33,758 nt of DNA from Bacillota bacterium (GTDB lineage: Bacteria > Bacillota > Clostridia > Lutisporales > Lutisporaceae): assembly GCA_029553855.1 (NCBI GenBank), contig JAKPKE010000144.1:1-33758 (forward strand), written 5' to 3'. This document shows positions 1 through 7,896 of this stretch, piece after piece (positions within the stretch are counted from its first letter, which is position 1; each line of letters starts with the position of its first letter). Position numbers and translations under genes: made by a program. Under the pieces are notes generated by a model. That model was given only the letters and a program-made list of their open reading frames with translations, had not been told where the DNA came from and searched no databases.

Positions 1-159
1 ACGGAAAGGCTTCCAGGCAAAATCATCAGACGGGCCTGCAGAGATGGGACCCTCGCCAATGATTTTGCTGGCTTTGGAAGGTGAGGAGAACATACTTCCC
101 CTACAGCCGGAGTAATTCACAAACTATGTCGCATTCTTCTCTTGATGCGCAATAGTGTG

Positions 160-192
160 AAAAAGCAGAAAGAACCGCCCCTATTGCTTTTT
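160..192 (+). terminator. Terminator-like hairpin of upstream transcript
   Basis: AAAAAGCA at 160-167 pairs with TGCTTTTT at 185-192 (8 bp) across a 17-nt loop. The 3' arm itself supplies the U-run. It would end a transcript arriving from outside the window before the ptb promoter. Confidence 0.4.
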
Positions 193-211
193 AAAAAATT
201 TGAGTATTATA

Positions 212-240
212 TTGAAGGAATTTTGGAAGTGTTGTAAAAT
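212..240 (+). promoter_or_regulatory. Sigma-A promoter for ptb-iorAB
   Basis: TTGAAG at 212-217 and TAAAAT at 235-240 are separated by exactly 17 bp, a good housekeeping promoter 60 bp upstream of ptb. I looked for a sigma-54 (-24/-12) promoter, which drives bkd/ptb genes in some Firmicutes, and did not see one. Confidence 0.55.
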
Positions 241-300
241 GAAAGTGTATTCAACAAATATTTTAAGATATACAAAATATTTTTAATCCGAGGTGGTTTA

Positions 301-1209
301 ATGATTAAAGATTTTGAAGGATTGTTGGAAGCGGCAAGGAAACAGAAAAAAATGAGAATAGTTGTAGCCGCAGCTCAGGATGAAGATGTAATAATGGCAG
401 TAAGCAAGGCAAAAGAGATGGGCCTTGCTGAACCGGTGCTGGTAGGCGATAAGGCTAAAATAGAAGGAATCATGAACAGCTTGAAGATTTCCAGCAACGG
501 CTATGAGATAATTGATGAATCTGATTTGATAAAGGCAGCAAGAAAATCCGTAGAGCTGGTCAGAAATGGAAAGGGTGATTTCCTGATGAAGGGACTGCTC
601 CAGACTGCGGATTTAATGAGAGCTGTGCTGGACAAGGAAATAGGACTTAGAACAGATAGTATTATCAGCCATGTTATGGTATATGGGGTACCTGCCTACA
701 AGAAGCTCATATTTTTGACTGACGGCGGTATAAACGTAGCTCCCGACCTTTCGCAGAAGGTTCAGATATTGGAAAATGCAATAAAAGTATGTAAAGCAAT
801 GAAAATGGACAAGATATATGCTTCTTGCATAGCAGGTGCCGAAACTGTCAACCCCAAAATACAGGCTACGGTGGATGCAAAAGCAATAGCAGACATGAAA
901 GATAGATGGGAAGCTCAAGGTGTTGTAGTTCAGGGCCCGGTAGCTCTGGACCTTGCAATCAGCAAGGAGGCATGCGCCCATAAGGGATATAAGGAAGAAG
1001 GCGGGGGTAATGCTGACATATTGCTGGTTCCATATTATGAAGTTGGAAATGCTCTTGGCAAATCAATGAACTATTTCGCGGGAGCAAAATCTGCAGGGAT
1101 CATAATGGGTGCAAAGGTTCCCATAGTACTTGTTTCAAGGGCGGATAATGCAGAAAACAAGCTTTTATCTATAGCTCTTGGGAGCGTAGTCGCAGGGCTG
1201 CCTGCCTGA
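301..1209 (+). CDS. ptb: Phosphate butyryltransferase (phosphotransbutyrylase)
   Basis: This 302-residue protein has the length and layout of the PTA/PTB phosphate acyltransferase family, with the Ptb-type opening of a short alpha/beta domain and the glycine-rich GGINVAPDLSQK segment near residue 140. Ptb exchanges CoA for phosphate on short or branched acyl-CoA, giving an acyl-phosphate that a kinase can use to make ATP. The start is ATG with GAGGTGG a few bases upstream. It sits 59 bp before iorA and probably shares its transcript, so its substrate may be the acyl-CoA made by IorAB. The usual partner, butyrate kinase (buk), is absent between ptb and iorA. Cytoplasmic. Family assignment is firm; the exact acyl substrate is inferred. 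Confidence 0.9.
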   Translation: MIKDFEGLLEAARKQKKMRIVVAAAQDEDVIMAVSKAKEMGLAEPVLVGDKAKIEGIMNSLKISSNGYEIIDESDLIKAARKSVELVRNGKGDFLMKGLLQTADLMRAVLDKEIGLRTDSIISHVMVYGVPAYKKLIFLTDGGINVAPDLSQKVQILENAIKVCKAMKMDKIYASCIAGAETVNPKIQATVDAKAIADMKDRWEAQGVVVQGPVALDLAISKEACAHKGYKEEGGGNADILLVPYYEVGNALGKSMNYFAGAKSAGIIMGAKVPIVLVSRADNAENKLLSIALGSVVAGLPA

Positions 1210-1268
1210 TGCAATGAATAGTTATAGTTCACGCAAATATTAAATTAATTAAATAAGGGGGTAAAAAA

Positions 1269-3020
1269 ATGAAGCAATTGATGTCAGGTAACGAAGCAAT
1301 TGCAAGAGGCGCGTATGAAGCCGGAGTAAAAGTTGCCGCAGCTTATCCGGGCACGCCAAGCACTGAAATACTGGAAAATATTGTCGAATACAAGGATGAT
1401 ATTTATTGTGAATGGGCGCCGAATGAGAAGGTAGCAACAGAAGTTGCAATTGGTGCTTCCATTGCAGGAGTAAGAAGCTTGTCTGCAATGAAGCATGTTG
1501 GCCTTAATGTAGCGGCTGACCCGATATTCACATATTCATATCTGGGGGTCAATGCCGGATATGTTTTGATTACTGCTGATGACCCAAGCATGCACAGTTC
1601 GCAGAATGAGCAGGATAACAGGTATTATGCCAAGTTTGCCAAGATTCCTATGATTGAACCTTCAGATAGTCAGGAATCCAAGGAATTCCTGGATGAAGCA
1701 TTTAGAATCAGTGAACAGTATGATACTCCCGTACTCTACAGAGTGACAACAAGAGTATGCCATAGTAAGAGCATGGTGGAACTGGGAGAAAGAAAAGAAG
1801 TCGGGTTCAAAAAATATGAGAGAAATATACCCAAGTATGTTGCAACCCCCGCTAATGCAAAGGTTGCTCATGTAAGGGTGGAAAAAAGACTTAAAGACCT
1901 TGAAGAATATGCAAACACTTCACCCCTGAACAAGGTCGAGTATAACAAGAACACAAAGGTAGGGATAGTCACGGCAAGCATTGCGTATCAATATGCAAGG
2001 GAAGTATTTGGCGACAATGCTTCATACTTGAAGCTTGGCTTCACTTATCCCCTTCCGATGAAGCTGATAAAAGAATTTGCTTCAAAATTTGAGACCGTAT
2101 ATGTGGTTGAAGAGCTTGAACCTTTTATGGAAGAACAGATGAAAGCGGCAGGAGTAAGCTGCATAGGCAAGGAACTTATCCCCAATATGTATGAGCTTAA
2201 TCCCGACATAATTGCAAAGGCCCTGCTTAATAAGGAAGCTGAGACAAAGACAGTTGATGCAAAGGTTGTAGGAAGGCCTCCGGTGCTTTGCCCGGGATGC
2301 CCCCATAGGGGATTTTTCTATACAATGTCCAAAAGGAAAAATACGGTTGTTACAAGCGATATCGGTTGTTATACCTTAGGCGGCTTGCCGCCCATCAACG
2401 CGATAGATACCTGTATCTGCATGGGTGCAGGCTTCAGTGCCGGTATGGGAATGGCAAAGGCCTTTGAAGTATCCGGCCGCGATACAAAGGTGTTTGGTGT
2501 TGTAGGTGATTCAACATTCTTCCATTCAGGAATAACCGGAGCCATAGATATAGTGTATAATAAAGGTAAAATGGTGCCTGTAGTGCTTGACAACAGGATT
2601 ACAGGAATGACCGGGCATCAGGAGAATCCCGGAACAGGAAAGACCTTGATGGGCGAGGATGCAATACAGATAGACCCGGTTGATGTACTGAAGGCGGTAG
2701 GTTATAAGACTGTTAAGGTAGTGGACCCCTGCGACCTTAAAGCGATGGATGAGGTGGTTTTGGAAGCGGAAAACAGTGCAGAACCCTATGCAATAGTAAC
2801 CAGGAGACCCTGCGTTCTTATCAAAGGGCTGCCTCCTTTCAAAACAAAGTGCATTGTCAATAAGGATAAGTGCAAGAAGTGCAAAATGTGCCTGAAGGTT
2901 GGGTGCCCTGCAATATACTTTAAAGACGGTACCTCATATATAGATCAGTCAATGTGCTTAGGCTGCGAAGTCTGCATGCAGGTTTGCAAATTCGATGCTA
3001 TAGAAAAGGTTGGTGAATAA
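1269..3020 (+). CDS. iorA: Indolepyruvate ferredoxin oxidoreductase, alpha subunit
   Basis: IorA is the thiamine-diphosphate and iron-sulfur subunit of an oxygen-sensitive enzyme that oxidatively decarboxylates aryl (or branched) 2-oxoacids to acyl-CoA while reducing ferredoxin. Visible features are an N-terminal pyrimidine-binding domain (AAYPGTPSTEI near residue 25), a TPP-binding half with CPGCPHRGFF near 340 and GDSTFFHSGI near 415, and a C-terminal two-cluster ferredoxin domain: CKKCKMC with a following GCP, then CLGCEVCMQVC. At 583 residues it is normal for the family. A GGGGG-type ribosome site precedes the ATG. It is followed at once by iorB, the second subunit. Confidence 0.95.
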   Translation: MKQLMSGNEAIARGAYEAGVKVAAAYPGTPSTEILENIVEYKDDIYCEWAPNEKVATEVAIGASIAGVRSLSAMKHVGLNVAADPIFTYSYLGVNAGYVLITADDPSMHSSQNEQDNRYYAKFAKIPMIEPSDSQESKEFLDEAFRISEQYDTPVLYRVTTRVCHSKSMVELGERKEVGFKKYERNIPKYVATPANAKVAHVRVEKRLKDLEEYANTSPLNKVEYNKNTKVGIVTASIAYQYAREVFGDNASYLKLGFTYPLPMKLIKEFASKFETVYVVEELEPFMEEQMKAAGVSCIGKELIPNMYELNPDIIAKALLNKEAETKTVDAKVVGRPPVLCPGCPHRGFFYTMSKRKNTVVTSDIGCYTLGGLPPINAIDTCICMGAGFSAGMGMAKAFEVSGRDTKVFGVVGDSTFFHSGITGAIDIVYNKGKMVPVVLDNRITGMTGHQENPGTGKTLMGEDAIQIDPVDVLKAVGYKTVKVVDPCDLKAMDEVVLEAENSAEPYAIVTRRPCVLIKGLPPFKTKCIVNKDKCKKCKMCLKVGCPAIYFKDGTSYIDQSMCLGCEVCMQVCKFDAIEKVGE

Positions 3021-3021
3021 T

Positions 3022-3594
3022 ATGAGTGATGTTAAGAACATATTATTGGTTGGCGTCGGCGGCCAGGGAACAATTCTTGTCAGCAGGATTTTGACAGAAG
3101 GGCTGATACAGGCCGGCTTTGATGTGAAGATGTCCGAGGTTCATGGAATGGCCCAAAGAGGCGGAAGTGTAACCACGCAGGTAAGATACGGCAAGAAGGT
3201 ATATTCTCCGATAATTGGAAAGGGTCAGGCCGATATACTTGTTTCATTTGAGAAAATGGAAGCGGTAAGATGGATAGAATACCTTAAGCCGGATGGAATT
3301 GTTGTAGTAAACAATTATGAGATACCTTCACTGCCTATAGCAAGCGGCAAGGAAGAGTATCCACAGGGACTTATTGAAGCACTGCAGGGTTCGTTCAAGA
3401 CGGTAGTAGTTGATGCGGGCACTATAGCAGAGGAGCTTGGGAATATAAAAACCCAGAACATAGTACTTTTCGGAGCTTTGGTGAAAGCATTAGGGTTGGA
3501 TGAAATTGATTGGGTAAAAATTATCAGAGAGACCATCAAGCCTAAGTTGGTGGATATCAATATCAAAGCTTATAACAAGGGAAGAGATATATAG
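3022..3594 (+). CDS. iorB: Indolepyruvate ferredoxin oxidoreductase, beta subunit
   Basis: IorB is the gamma-domain partner of IorA in 2-oxoacid:ferredoxin oxidoreductase and helps bind CoA. The N-terminus ILLVGVGGQGT and the HGMAQRGGSV motif are signatures of the family. I place the start at the ATG one base after the iorA stop codon, which gives 190 residues and translational coupling. An upstream in-frame TTG at 3010 would overlap iorA and seems less likely. With ptb this operon suits fermentation of aromatic or branched amino acids to acids, with reduced ferredoxin and possibly ATP as gains. Confidence 0.93.
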   Translation: MSDVKNILLVGVGGQGTILVSRILTEGLIQAGFDVKMSEVHGMAQRGGSVTTQVRYGKKVYSPIIGKGQADILVSFEKMEAVRWIEYLKPDGIVVVNNYEIPSLPIASGKEEYPQGLIEALQGSFKTVVVDAGTIAEELGNIKTQNIVLFGALVKALGLDEIDWVKIIRETIKPKLVDINIKAYNKGRDI

Positions 3595-3597
3595 GTG

Positions 3598-3630
3598 AAA
3601 GGAAACCGCACATCATGCGGTTTCCTTTTT
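3598..3630 (+). terminator. Rho-independent terminator after iorB
   Basis: A perfect 13-bp stem (AAAGGAAACCGCA at 3598-3610 with TGCGGTTTCCTTT at 3616-3628), a 5-nt loop and a T-run to 3630. It ends the ptb-iorAB transcript. Confidence 0.9.
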
Positions 3631-3715
3631 ACTTATGATATAATACATATAGTAAATAATACATATAATACTCAATTTGGTAAGCGGGGTATTACAGAGA
3701 AGGCAAGGTAGTTTT

Positions 3716-5758
3716 ATGGGAAGCTATTTGGAAGGGCTTAACAAAGAACAATTGGAAGCAGTCAGGCATGAAGCGGGTCCTTGCATGGTGCTTGCAGGCC
3801 CAGGTACGGGGAAGACCACCGTTATTGTTTCCAGAGTAATAAGCCTTATAAGAAATAAGATAGTGCCTCCTGAAAATATACTTGTTGTCACTTTTTCCAG
3901 GGCAGCAGCCAATGAAATGAAGGATAGATATACCCAGTTTTCAGGGGCTCAGGGAACAGGGGGAGTGAGTTTTGGGACCTTCCATTCAATTTTTTACAAG
4001 CTTTTAAGACAGTATAAGAGTTATAAGCTTGAAGACCTGATCGATGAAAACCAGAAATTTAATTTATTAAGAAATATAGTTAGAAGACTGCTGCCGGATT
4101 CTGCGGAGGATGAGGGGCATATAAAAGATATAATAAGCGATATGGAGTATTTAATCAGTACAATGTCCGATGCATCGGGCAGCAAGCCGGCTTCCTGCAA
4201 CGGCGCTCAGCTTGCACGTATTATGGAGGAATATAAAGCACTTAAGAAGCAATCCGATAAATTTGATTATGATGATATTCTATATGATTGTTTGTGCATG
4301 TTAAGAGAAAACCCCAAGACTCTTCAAGAAACAAGAGAGGAGTTTAAATATATTTTAGTAGATGAGTTTCAGGATATAAATGCATTGCAGTTTGAGACTA
4401 TAAAACTCATTGCCTGTCCCCTCAACAATATTTTTATAGTGGGAGATGACGACCAATCCATATATGGCTTCAGGGGAGCAGCCCCGAATATTCTTGTCGG
4501 TTTTGAAGAGCTTTATCCGGGGTGCAGAAAGGTTTATCTTAAGAACAATTACAGGACTACAGGAAATATATTAACTTCTGCTTTGTCAGTGATTAATAAC
4601 AATTGCAACAGGTATTCCAAAAATCTTGAAGCAGTCAATAAAAAAGGAAGCCTGCCTGTAACCTTTGAAACCGAAGATTTTGAGTCGGAAGCTAGGGCCA
4701 TAGCTTCAAAGATAGCAAAAATGAGCAGTGACAACGGGATGTTTTCAGGCTTTGCGGTTATTTATAGAACAAATATACAGTCCAGGGCAATTATTGACGC
4801 GTTTATTGACGCGGGGATTCCGTTTATTACACTGGATGGCATGGTGTCCATATATAATCATTGGATATTTAAGGATATAATGAGTTATCTTAAGCTTGGA
4901 ACAGATACAGGGAGCAGCAGGGATATAATAAGGATAATAAATAAGCCTGTGAGATATATAAGCAGGGATACCATAGAAAAAGCAGTAAATCGAGGTGATG
5001 ATTTGCTGCAATGTATAATGAATCAAAGCAACCTGAACAGGCTTCAGGTAAATGGGATACGTGAACTTAAAAGCGACTTGAAAAGGCTCGGGAATATGGA
5101 ACCCAAGAATGCAGTAAAGTATATAAGACATGTAATAGGCTATGATGAATACCTCATGGAATATTCAGGTTCAAGGGGTATAAGCATAAAGGGGCTTATG
5201 GAAACTATTGAAGAAATTGAAAGCTCCACCGCGGGTTTTAGAAGCATACTGCTTTACATGCAGCATGTGGAAGAGGTTGCTGAGAAGCTGGGAGAAAAGG
5301 ATTATGCCAATTATAGGCGCAATAATGTAAAGCTCCTGACGATGCATAAGGCAAAGGGACTTGAATTTGATACAGTCTTTATCTGCGGCTCAGTAGAGGG
5401 ACTTGCGCCTTACATAAAGGATGATTCAGAGGTAAACACTGATTTTGAAGAGGAAAGAAGATTATTCTATGTAGCTATGACCAGGGCTAAAAGAGAATTA
5501 TATATAGCTGTTCCCAGGCACAGATATGGCAAGACGGTAAAACCGTCACGTTTTGTAGAGGAATTGCAGAATGGAATTGACTACAGCAGCCAGGTCCATA
5601 TAGGACAAAGGATTTATCATAGGATTTATTATACCGGGATTATTAAGGAAGTGGAGAAAAACATAAAAGACATAAGAATAAAAGTGGATTTTGACGGCAG
5701 AGAGAAGGAGCTTGACTTAAAAACCTGCCTTAAGAATGGAATTATTAGACTCATGTAG
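3716..5758 (+). CDS. UvrD/PcrA-type superfamily 1 DNA helicase
   Basis: A 680-residue SF1A helicase that unwinds DNA 3' to 5' using ATP. Motifs in order: Q-motif LNKEQLEAV near the start, Walker A AGPGTGKTT near residue 29, Walker B VDEFQDIN near 215, GDDDQSIYGFRGA near 245, LKNNYRTT near 280, and motifs V/VI (LTMHKAKGLEFD; YVAMTRAKRELYI) near 540-590. The last ~60 residues (GQRIYHRIYYTGII onward) resemble the small Tudor-like tail of PcrA. I start at ATG 3716, preceded by AAGGCAAGG, rather than an upstream in-frame start at 3677. Compared with PcrA it is a little short, so it may be a paralogue rather than the essential PcrA. Confidence 0.88.
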   Translation: MGSYLEGLNKEQLEAVRHEAGPCMVLAGPGTGKTTVIVSRVISLIRNKIVPPENILVVTFSRAAANEMKDRYTQFSGAQGTGGVSFGTFHSIFYKLLRQYKSYKLEDLIDENQKFNLLRNIVRRLLPDSAEDEGHIKDIISDMEYLISTMSDASGSKPASCNGAQLARIMEEYKALKKQSDKFDYDDILYDCLCMLRENPKTLQETREEFKYILVDEFQDINALQFETIKLIACPLNNIFIVGDDDQSIYGFRGAAPNILVGFEELYPGCRKVYLKNNYRTTGNILTSALSVINNNCNRYSKNLEAVNKKGSLPVTFETEDFESEARAIASKIAKMSSDNGMFSGFAVIYRTNIQSRAIIDAFIDAGIPFITLDGMVSIYNHWIFKDIMSYLKLGTDTGSSRDIIRIINKPVRYISRDTIEKAVNRGDDLLQCIMNQSNLNRLQVNGIRELKSDLKRLGNMEPKNAVKYIRHVIGYDEYLMEYSGSRGISIKGLMETIEEIESSTAGFRSILLYMQHVEEVAEKLGEKDYANYRRNNVKLLTMHKAKGLEFDTVFICGSVEGLAPYIKDDSEVNTDFEEERRLFYVAMTRAKRELYIAVPRHRYGKTVKPSRFVEELQNGIDYSSQVHIGQRIYHRIYYTGIIKEVEKNIKDIRIKVDFDGREKELDLKTCLKNGIIRLM

Positions 5759-5773
5759 TGTTTGGAGGAAAAT

Positions 5774-6022
5774 ATGAAATACGTAAAGATAATAAGGATT
5801 TCCGGGGGCTATTTTGCCCGGGAGTTTGAAAAACATGGAAATGCACGTAAGAAGACGCAGTATAGGGAGGTGGACGAAAGGACTGTTGTAGATCATTTTA
5901 TCAAGGGTGATGCTACTATTGAGGTAATATTTGAGGATTCTGATAGAAAGGCTATCTTGCTTAATCCGGAAAGTGATCCTGAGCTTATAAAAAGATACCT
6001 GGGAAGCAGATTTTTAACTTAA
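5774..6022 (+). CDS. Small conserved-looking protein of unknown function
   Basis: An 82-residue charged, soluble protein. GGAGG lies 7 bases before the ATG, and the gene starts 15 bp after the helicase stop, so it is probably co-transcribed and coupled to it. I do not recognise a family. The composition (many Lys, Arg, Asp, Glu; a predicted beta-alpha mixture) gives no signal peptide or membrane span. A role tied to the helicase is possible only from position. Confidence 0.65.
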   Translation: MKYVKIIRISGGYFAREFEKHGNARKKTQYREVDERTVVDHFIKGDATIEVIFEDSDRKAILLNPESDPELIKRYLGSRFLT

Positions 6023-6041
6023 TATTGTAAGGAGGGATGAA

Positions 6042-6926
6042 ATGTTTAGGTTCAGAAGGGTTACACAGCATGATAAAGAAAGGGTGCTGGAGATTTCATC
6101 AAAAATCTGGGAAGGACATGATTTTATACAATATATTTTTGATGACTGGGTAGAGGATACAGAAGGGGAATTCACCCTCGGAGAAAAGGGTGGCGCTGTC
6201 ATAGGTTTTGCAAAGTATACAAAGCATAGTGACGAGAGAGCCTGGCTGGAAGGTATTCGGACAGATGAGAACTTTGGCAACCAGGGCTTCGGCAAAGCAA
6301 TCACACAGTATCATATAAGCAGGGCAAAGGCGGAAGGCGCGGAAACGGTAGGGCTAAGTATCTTTGAAGATTGCAAGGAAAGCATGAAAATAGCAGAGAG
6401 TCTGGGTTTTAAGAAGGACGGATATTTTACATTTGGATATAAGGATATTGACGAAACAGCAAAACAACTTTCCGAATCAAAGACAGTCATTAACATTATG
6501 AGTACCGCGACTGCATGGGACATTATAACCAGAGGTAATACCTACTATATGTCAAACGGATATATAAGCTACGGCTGGACATTTAGAAAGGCCTCCTATG
6601 AGTTAATAGAAAGGCTTGTTAAGGATAAGTGCGTTTTCGGGGTACTTCGGGACGGCAAAATTTCTTCAGTAATGATTTTGACGGAGAACTCCCATAAAAA
6701 CGGAAGTCTTAATATAGGTTTTATAGACGGGGATATGGCATCTATGAAAGAATTAGTGAATTTTGCCGAAGCGCAAACATTAAAGTCGGGAATGACATGC
6801 TGCGAAATAATGGCACCGATGGATGAAAGGCTGATCAATGTGCTTGAACTCAGTAACTTTCAATTTTTAAGCAAAAGATATAAAGAAGCGAACGTATTGG
6901 TATATAATATGAAATTGTTAGGATAA
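6042..6926 (+). CDS. GNAT-family N-acetyltransferase
   Basis: A 294-residue protein whose first ~140 residues form a GNAT domain. The acetyl-CoA loop is visible as NQGFGKAITQYHISRAK near residue 85, followed by a typical GNAT tail with AESLGFKKDGYF near 125. The second half is less clear and may be a degenerate second GNAT-like domain, as in tandem GNAT proteins. A perfect GGAGG precedes the ATG. It follows the 82-residue gene by 19 bp in the same direction, so the three genes may form one operon. Substrate unknown. Confidence 0.8.
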   Translation: MFRFRRVTQHDKERVLEISSKIWEGHDFIQYIFDDWVEDTEGEFTLGEKGGAVIGFAKYTKHSDERAWLEGIRTDENFGNQGFGKAITQYHISRAKAEGAETVGLSIFEDCKESMKIAESLGFKKDGYFTFGYKDIDETAKQLSESKTVINIMSTATAWDIITRGNTYYMSNGYISYGWTFRKASYELIERLVKDKCVFGVLRDGKISSVMILTENSHKNGSLNIGFIDGDMASMKELVNFAEAQTLKSGMTCCEIMAPMDERLINVLELSNFQFLSKRYKEANVLVYNMKLLG

Positions 6927-6966
6927 GGGGATACTTACTGACTAATCACAGGAATAATCGGGAATA

Positions 6967-7001
6967 CTCCATAAATGAACATCATTTATGGAGGTTTTTT
7001 T
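6967..7001 (+). promoter_or_regulatory. Terminator-like hairpin enclosing the L25 ribosome-binding site
   Basis: CTCCATAAATG (6967-6977) and CATTTATGGAG (6983-6993) form a perfect 11-bp stem with a 5-nt loop, followed by seven T (6995-7001) that touch the ATG of the L25 gene. The 3' arm contains the Shine-Dalgarno GGAGG (6990-6994). The element can therefore act as an intrinsic terminator for the transcript from upstream and also hide the ribosome site of L25, a layout suited to attenuation or autoregulation. Confidence 0.7.
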
Positions 7002-7622
7002 ATGAAGAATATAGAGTTAAACGTTGATTATAGGACTAAATCAGGTAACAAGCAAACAAGAAAGCTAAGAAACGAGAATTGTGTTCCTGCAATACTTTAT
7101 GGAAAAGGCACCAGGGGAAGACTGCTCAAAGTCAATGAGAGAGAGTTGAACAATGCGATTGCTAAGAATGGGGAGAATGTAATAGTGAACCTTAAGGCGA
7201 ACGGTATGGTTGTACCAGCGGTAATAAAGGAAGTGCAAAGGGATCATCTGAATGAACGACTTATTCATGTGGACTTTCAGCCTATAACAATGCATGAAAT
7301 AATCAATACTGATGTACCGATATTGGTAGCAAACGGAGAGCGAGTTGAGAAGAACGGATGGGTAATAAACAAGCAGATGACAGAACTGAAAATAGAGGGA
7401 GAGGTTGAAAAGATACCTCCTGTAATTACAGTTGATGCATCAAAGTTTAAGGTTGGGCAGGTCTTTAGAGTTGCCGACATTGAAATATCGGAGGAACTGT
7501 CAATTATTAGCGGGAAGAATGAAGTGGTATTTTCCATTCTGCCTACGAAGGACCGGCCTATAAACTTAGTATTTGAAAGGGTTGAGCCGGAACTGGTAAA
7601 CGGTGAGATGAAAGGAAAGTAA
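7002..7622 (+). CDS. rplY: 50S ribosomal protein L25 / general stress protein Ctc
   Basis: A 206-residue protein of the long L25 (TL5/Ctc) type: an N-terminal 5S rRNA-binding domain (residues ~1-90; NVDYRTKSGNKQTRKLR, PAILYGKG) and a C-terminal beta domain (~95-185). It binds 5S rRNA in the large subunit. An earlier in-frame start at 6975 would put the strong GGAGG inside the coding region, so I start at ATG 7002. The start lies directly behind the hairpin described at 6967-7001. It is the last gene before the accessory block. Confidence 0.92.
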   Translation: MKNIELNVDYRTKSGNKQTRKLRNENCVPAILYGKGTRGRLLKVNERELNNAIAKNGENVIVNLKANGMVVPAVIKEVQRDHLNERLIHVDFQPITMHEIINTDVPILVANGERVEKNGWVINKQMTELKIEGEVEKIPPVITVDASKFKVGQVFRVADIEISEELSIISGKNEVVFSILPTKDRPINLVFERVEPELVNGEMKGK

Positions 7623-7704
7623 AATGCGCACTAATGTGCTCAGGTAAAGGGTTACGAGGTTCCGTGTTATTCGCCGCTTTACCCATAAGGAATACCTAGG
7701 CATT

Positions 7705-7717
7705 TATAGTATATAGT
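7705..7717. repeat. 13-bp direct repeat, left copy
   Basis: TATAGTATATAGT here recurs in the same orientation at 17210-17222, immediately outside the right inverted-repeat arm. Together the two copies bracket the whole accessory block including its promoter. The sequence is low-complexity, so this may be part of a dispersed AT-rich repeat rather than an insertion scar. Confidence 0.4.
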
Positions 7718-7729
7718 GTCTCGTATCTG

Positions 7730-7757
7730 AAAAATGTGACGTTGTCACATTTTTTTG
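7730..7757 (+). terminator. Palindromic terminator after L25
   Basis: AAAAATGTGAC, three spacer bases, then GTCACATTTTTTT gives an 11-bp stem with a T-run. Nearly the same palindrome recurs after sigF (25421-25447). Confidence 0.7.
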
Positions 7758-7788
7758 CTTTGAATATCGACACCTCAGCTATGACAGA

Positions 7789-7817
7789 TTGACAATGTCG
7801 GACATTTATGCTAAAAT
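7789..7817 (+). promoter_or_regulatory. Sigma-A promoter of the TRAP/transketolase operon
   Basis: TTGACA (7789-7794), 17-bp spacer and TAAAAT (7812-7817), close to consensus. The next gene downstream is dctP at 8138, so the leader would be about 310 nt and would contain the left inverted-repeat arm. The spacer carries operator 1, so a bound repressor would block RNA polymerase. Confidence 0.75.
7794..7806. promoter_or_regulatory. Operator 1, FCD/GntR-type
   Basis: AATGTCGGACATT is a perfect palindrome about a central G and fits the TGT-N3-ACA core used by FadR/FCD-subfamily GntR regulators. It lies between the -35 and -10 boxes. The likely ligand-responsive repressor is the regulator at 14017-14832. 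Confidence 0.6.
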
Positions 7818-7866
7818 CAACATATAAATGAATGAATATAATAATATTTAGAGAATAAACCTCCGA

Positions 7867-7879
7867 AATGTCAGACGTT
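7867..7879. promoter_or_regulatory. Operator 2, FCD/GntR-type
   Basis: AATGTCAGACGTT matches operator 1 at 11 of 13 positions, with one arm mismatch. The centre-to-centre distance is 73 bp, about seven helical turns, so two bound dimers would face the same side of the DNA and could form a loop. Confidence 0.5.
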
Positions 7880-7896
7880 TAATTGATATAATTATA

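Larger units (their letters stand above)
1..300. other. Upstream intergenic region; possible tail of an unseen gene
   Basis: No complete gene is visible before ptb. One frame on the + strand is open from base 2 to a TAA at 113-115. Its translation contains GPSPMILLA, which faintly recalls the conserved helix start of OsmC-like proteins, but the similarity stops there and I do not call a gene. Bases 116-160 can fold as a bulged hairpin (TTCACAAACTAT against ATAGTGTGAA). A terminator-like hairpin and the ptb promoter follow and are listed separately. Confidence 0.4.

Noticed and set aside
1-115. Open frame resembling part of an OsmC-like protein
   Set aside because: Only about nine residues fit the family and the frame ends before the conserved cysteines could appear; too little to call a gene.
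128-300. Possible sigma-54 promoter before ptb, as for bkd operons
   Set aside because: No TGGC-N8-TGC type sequence was found; a sigma-A promoter with exact spacing is present instead.
613-981. 122-residue reverse-strand frame inside ptb
   Set aside because: It is the antisense shadow of a clear family gene, with no ribosome site and an implausible Cys/Tyr-rich composition.
7623-7704. Possible small structured RNA or tRNA-like fold after L25
   Set aside because: Only short, poorly paired stems can be drawn and no tRNA arm motifs are present.
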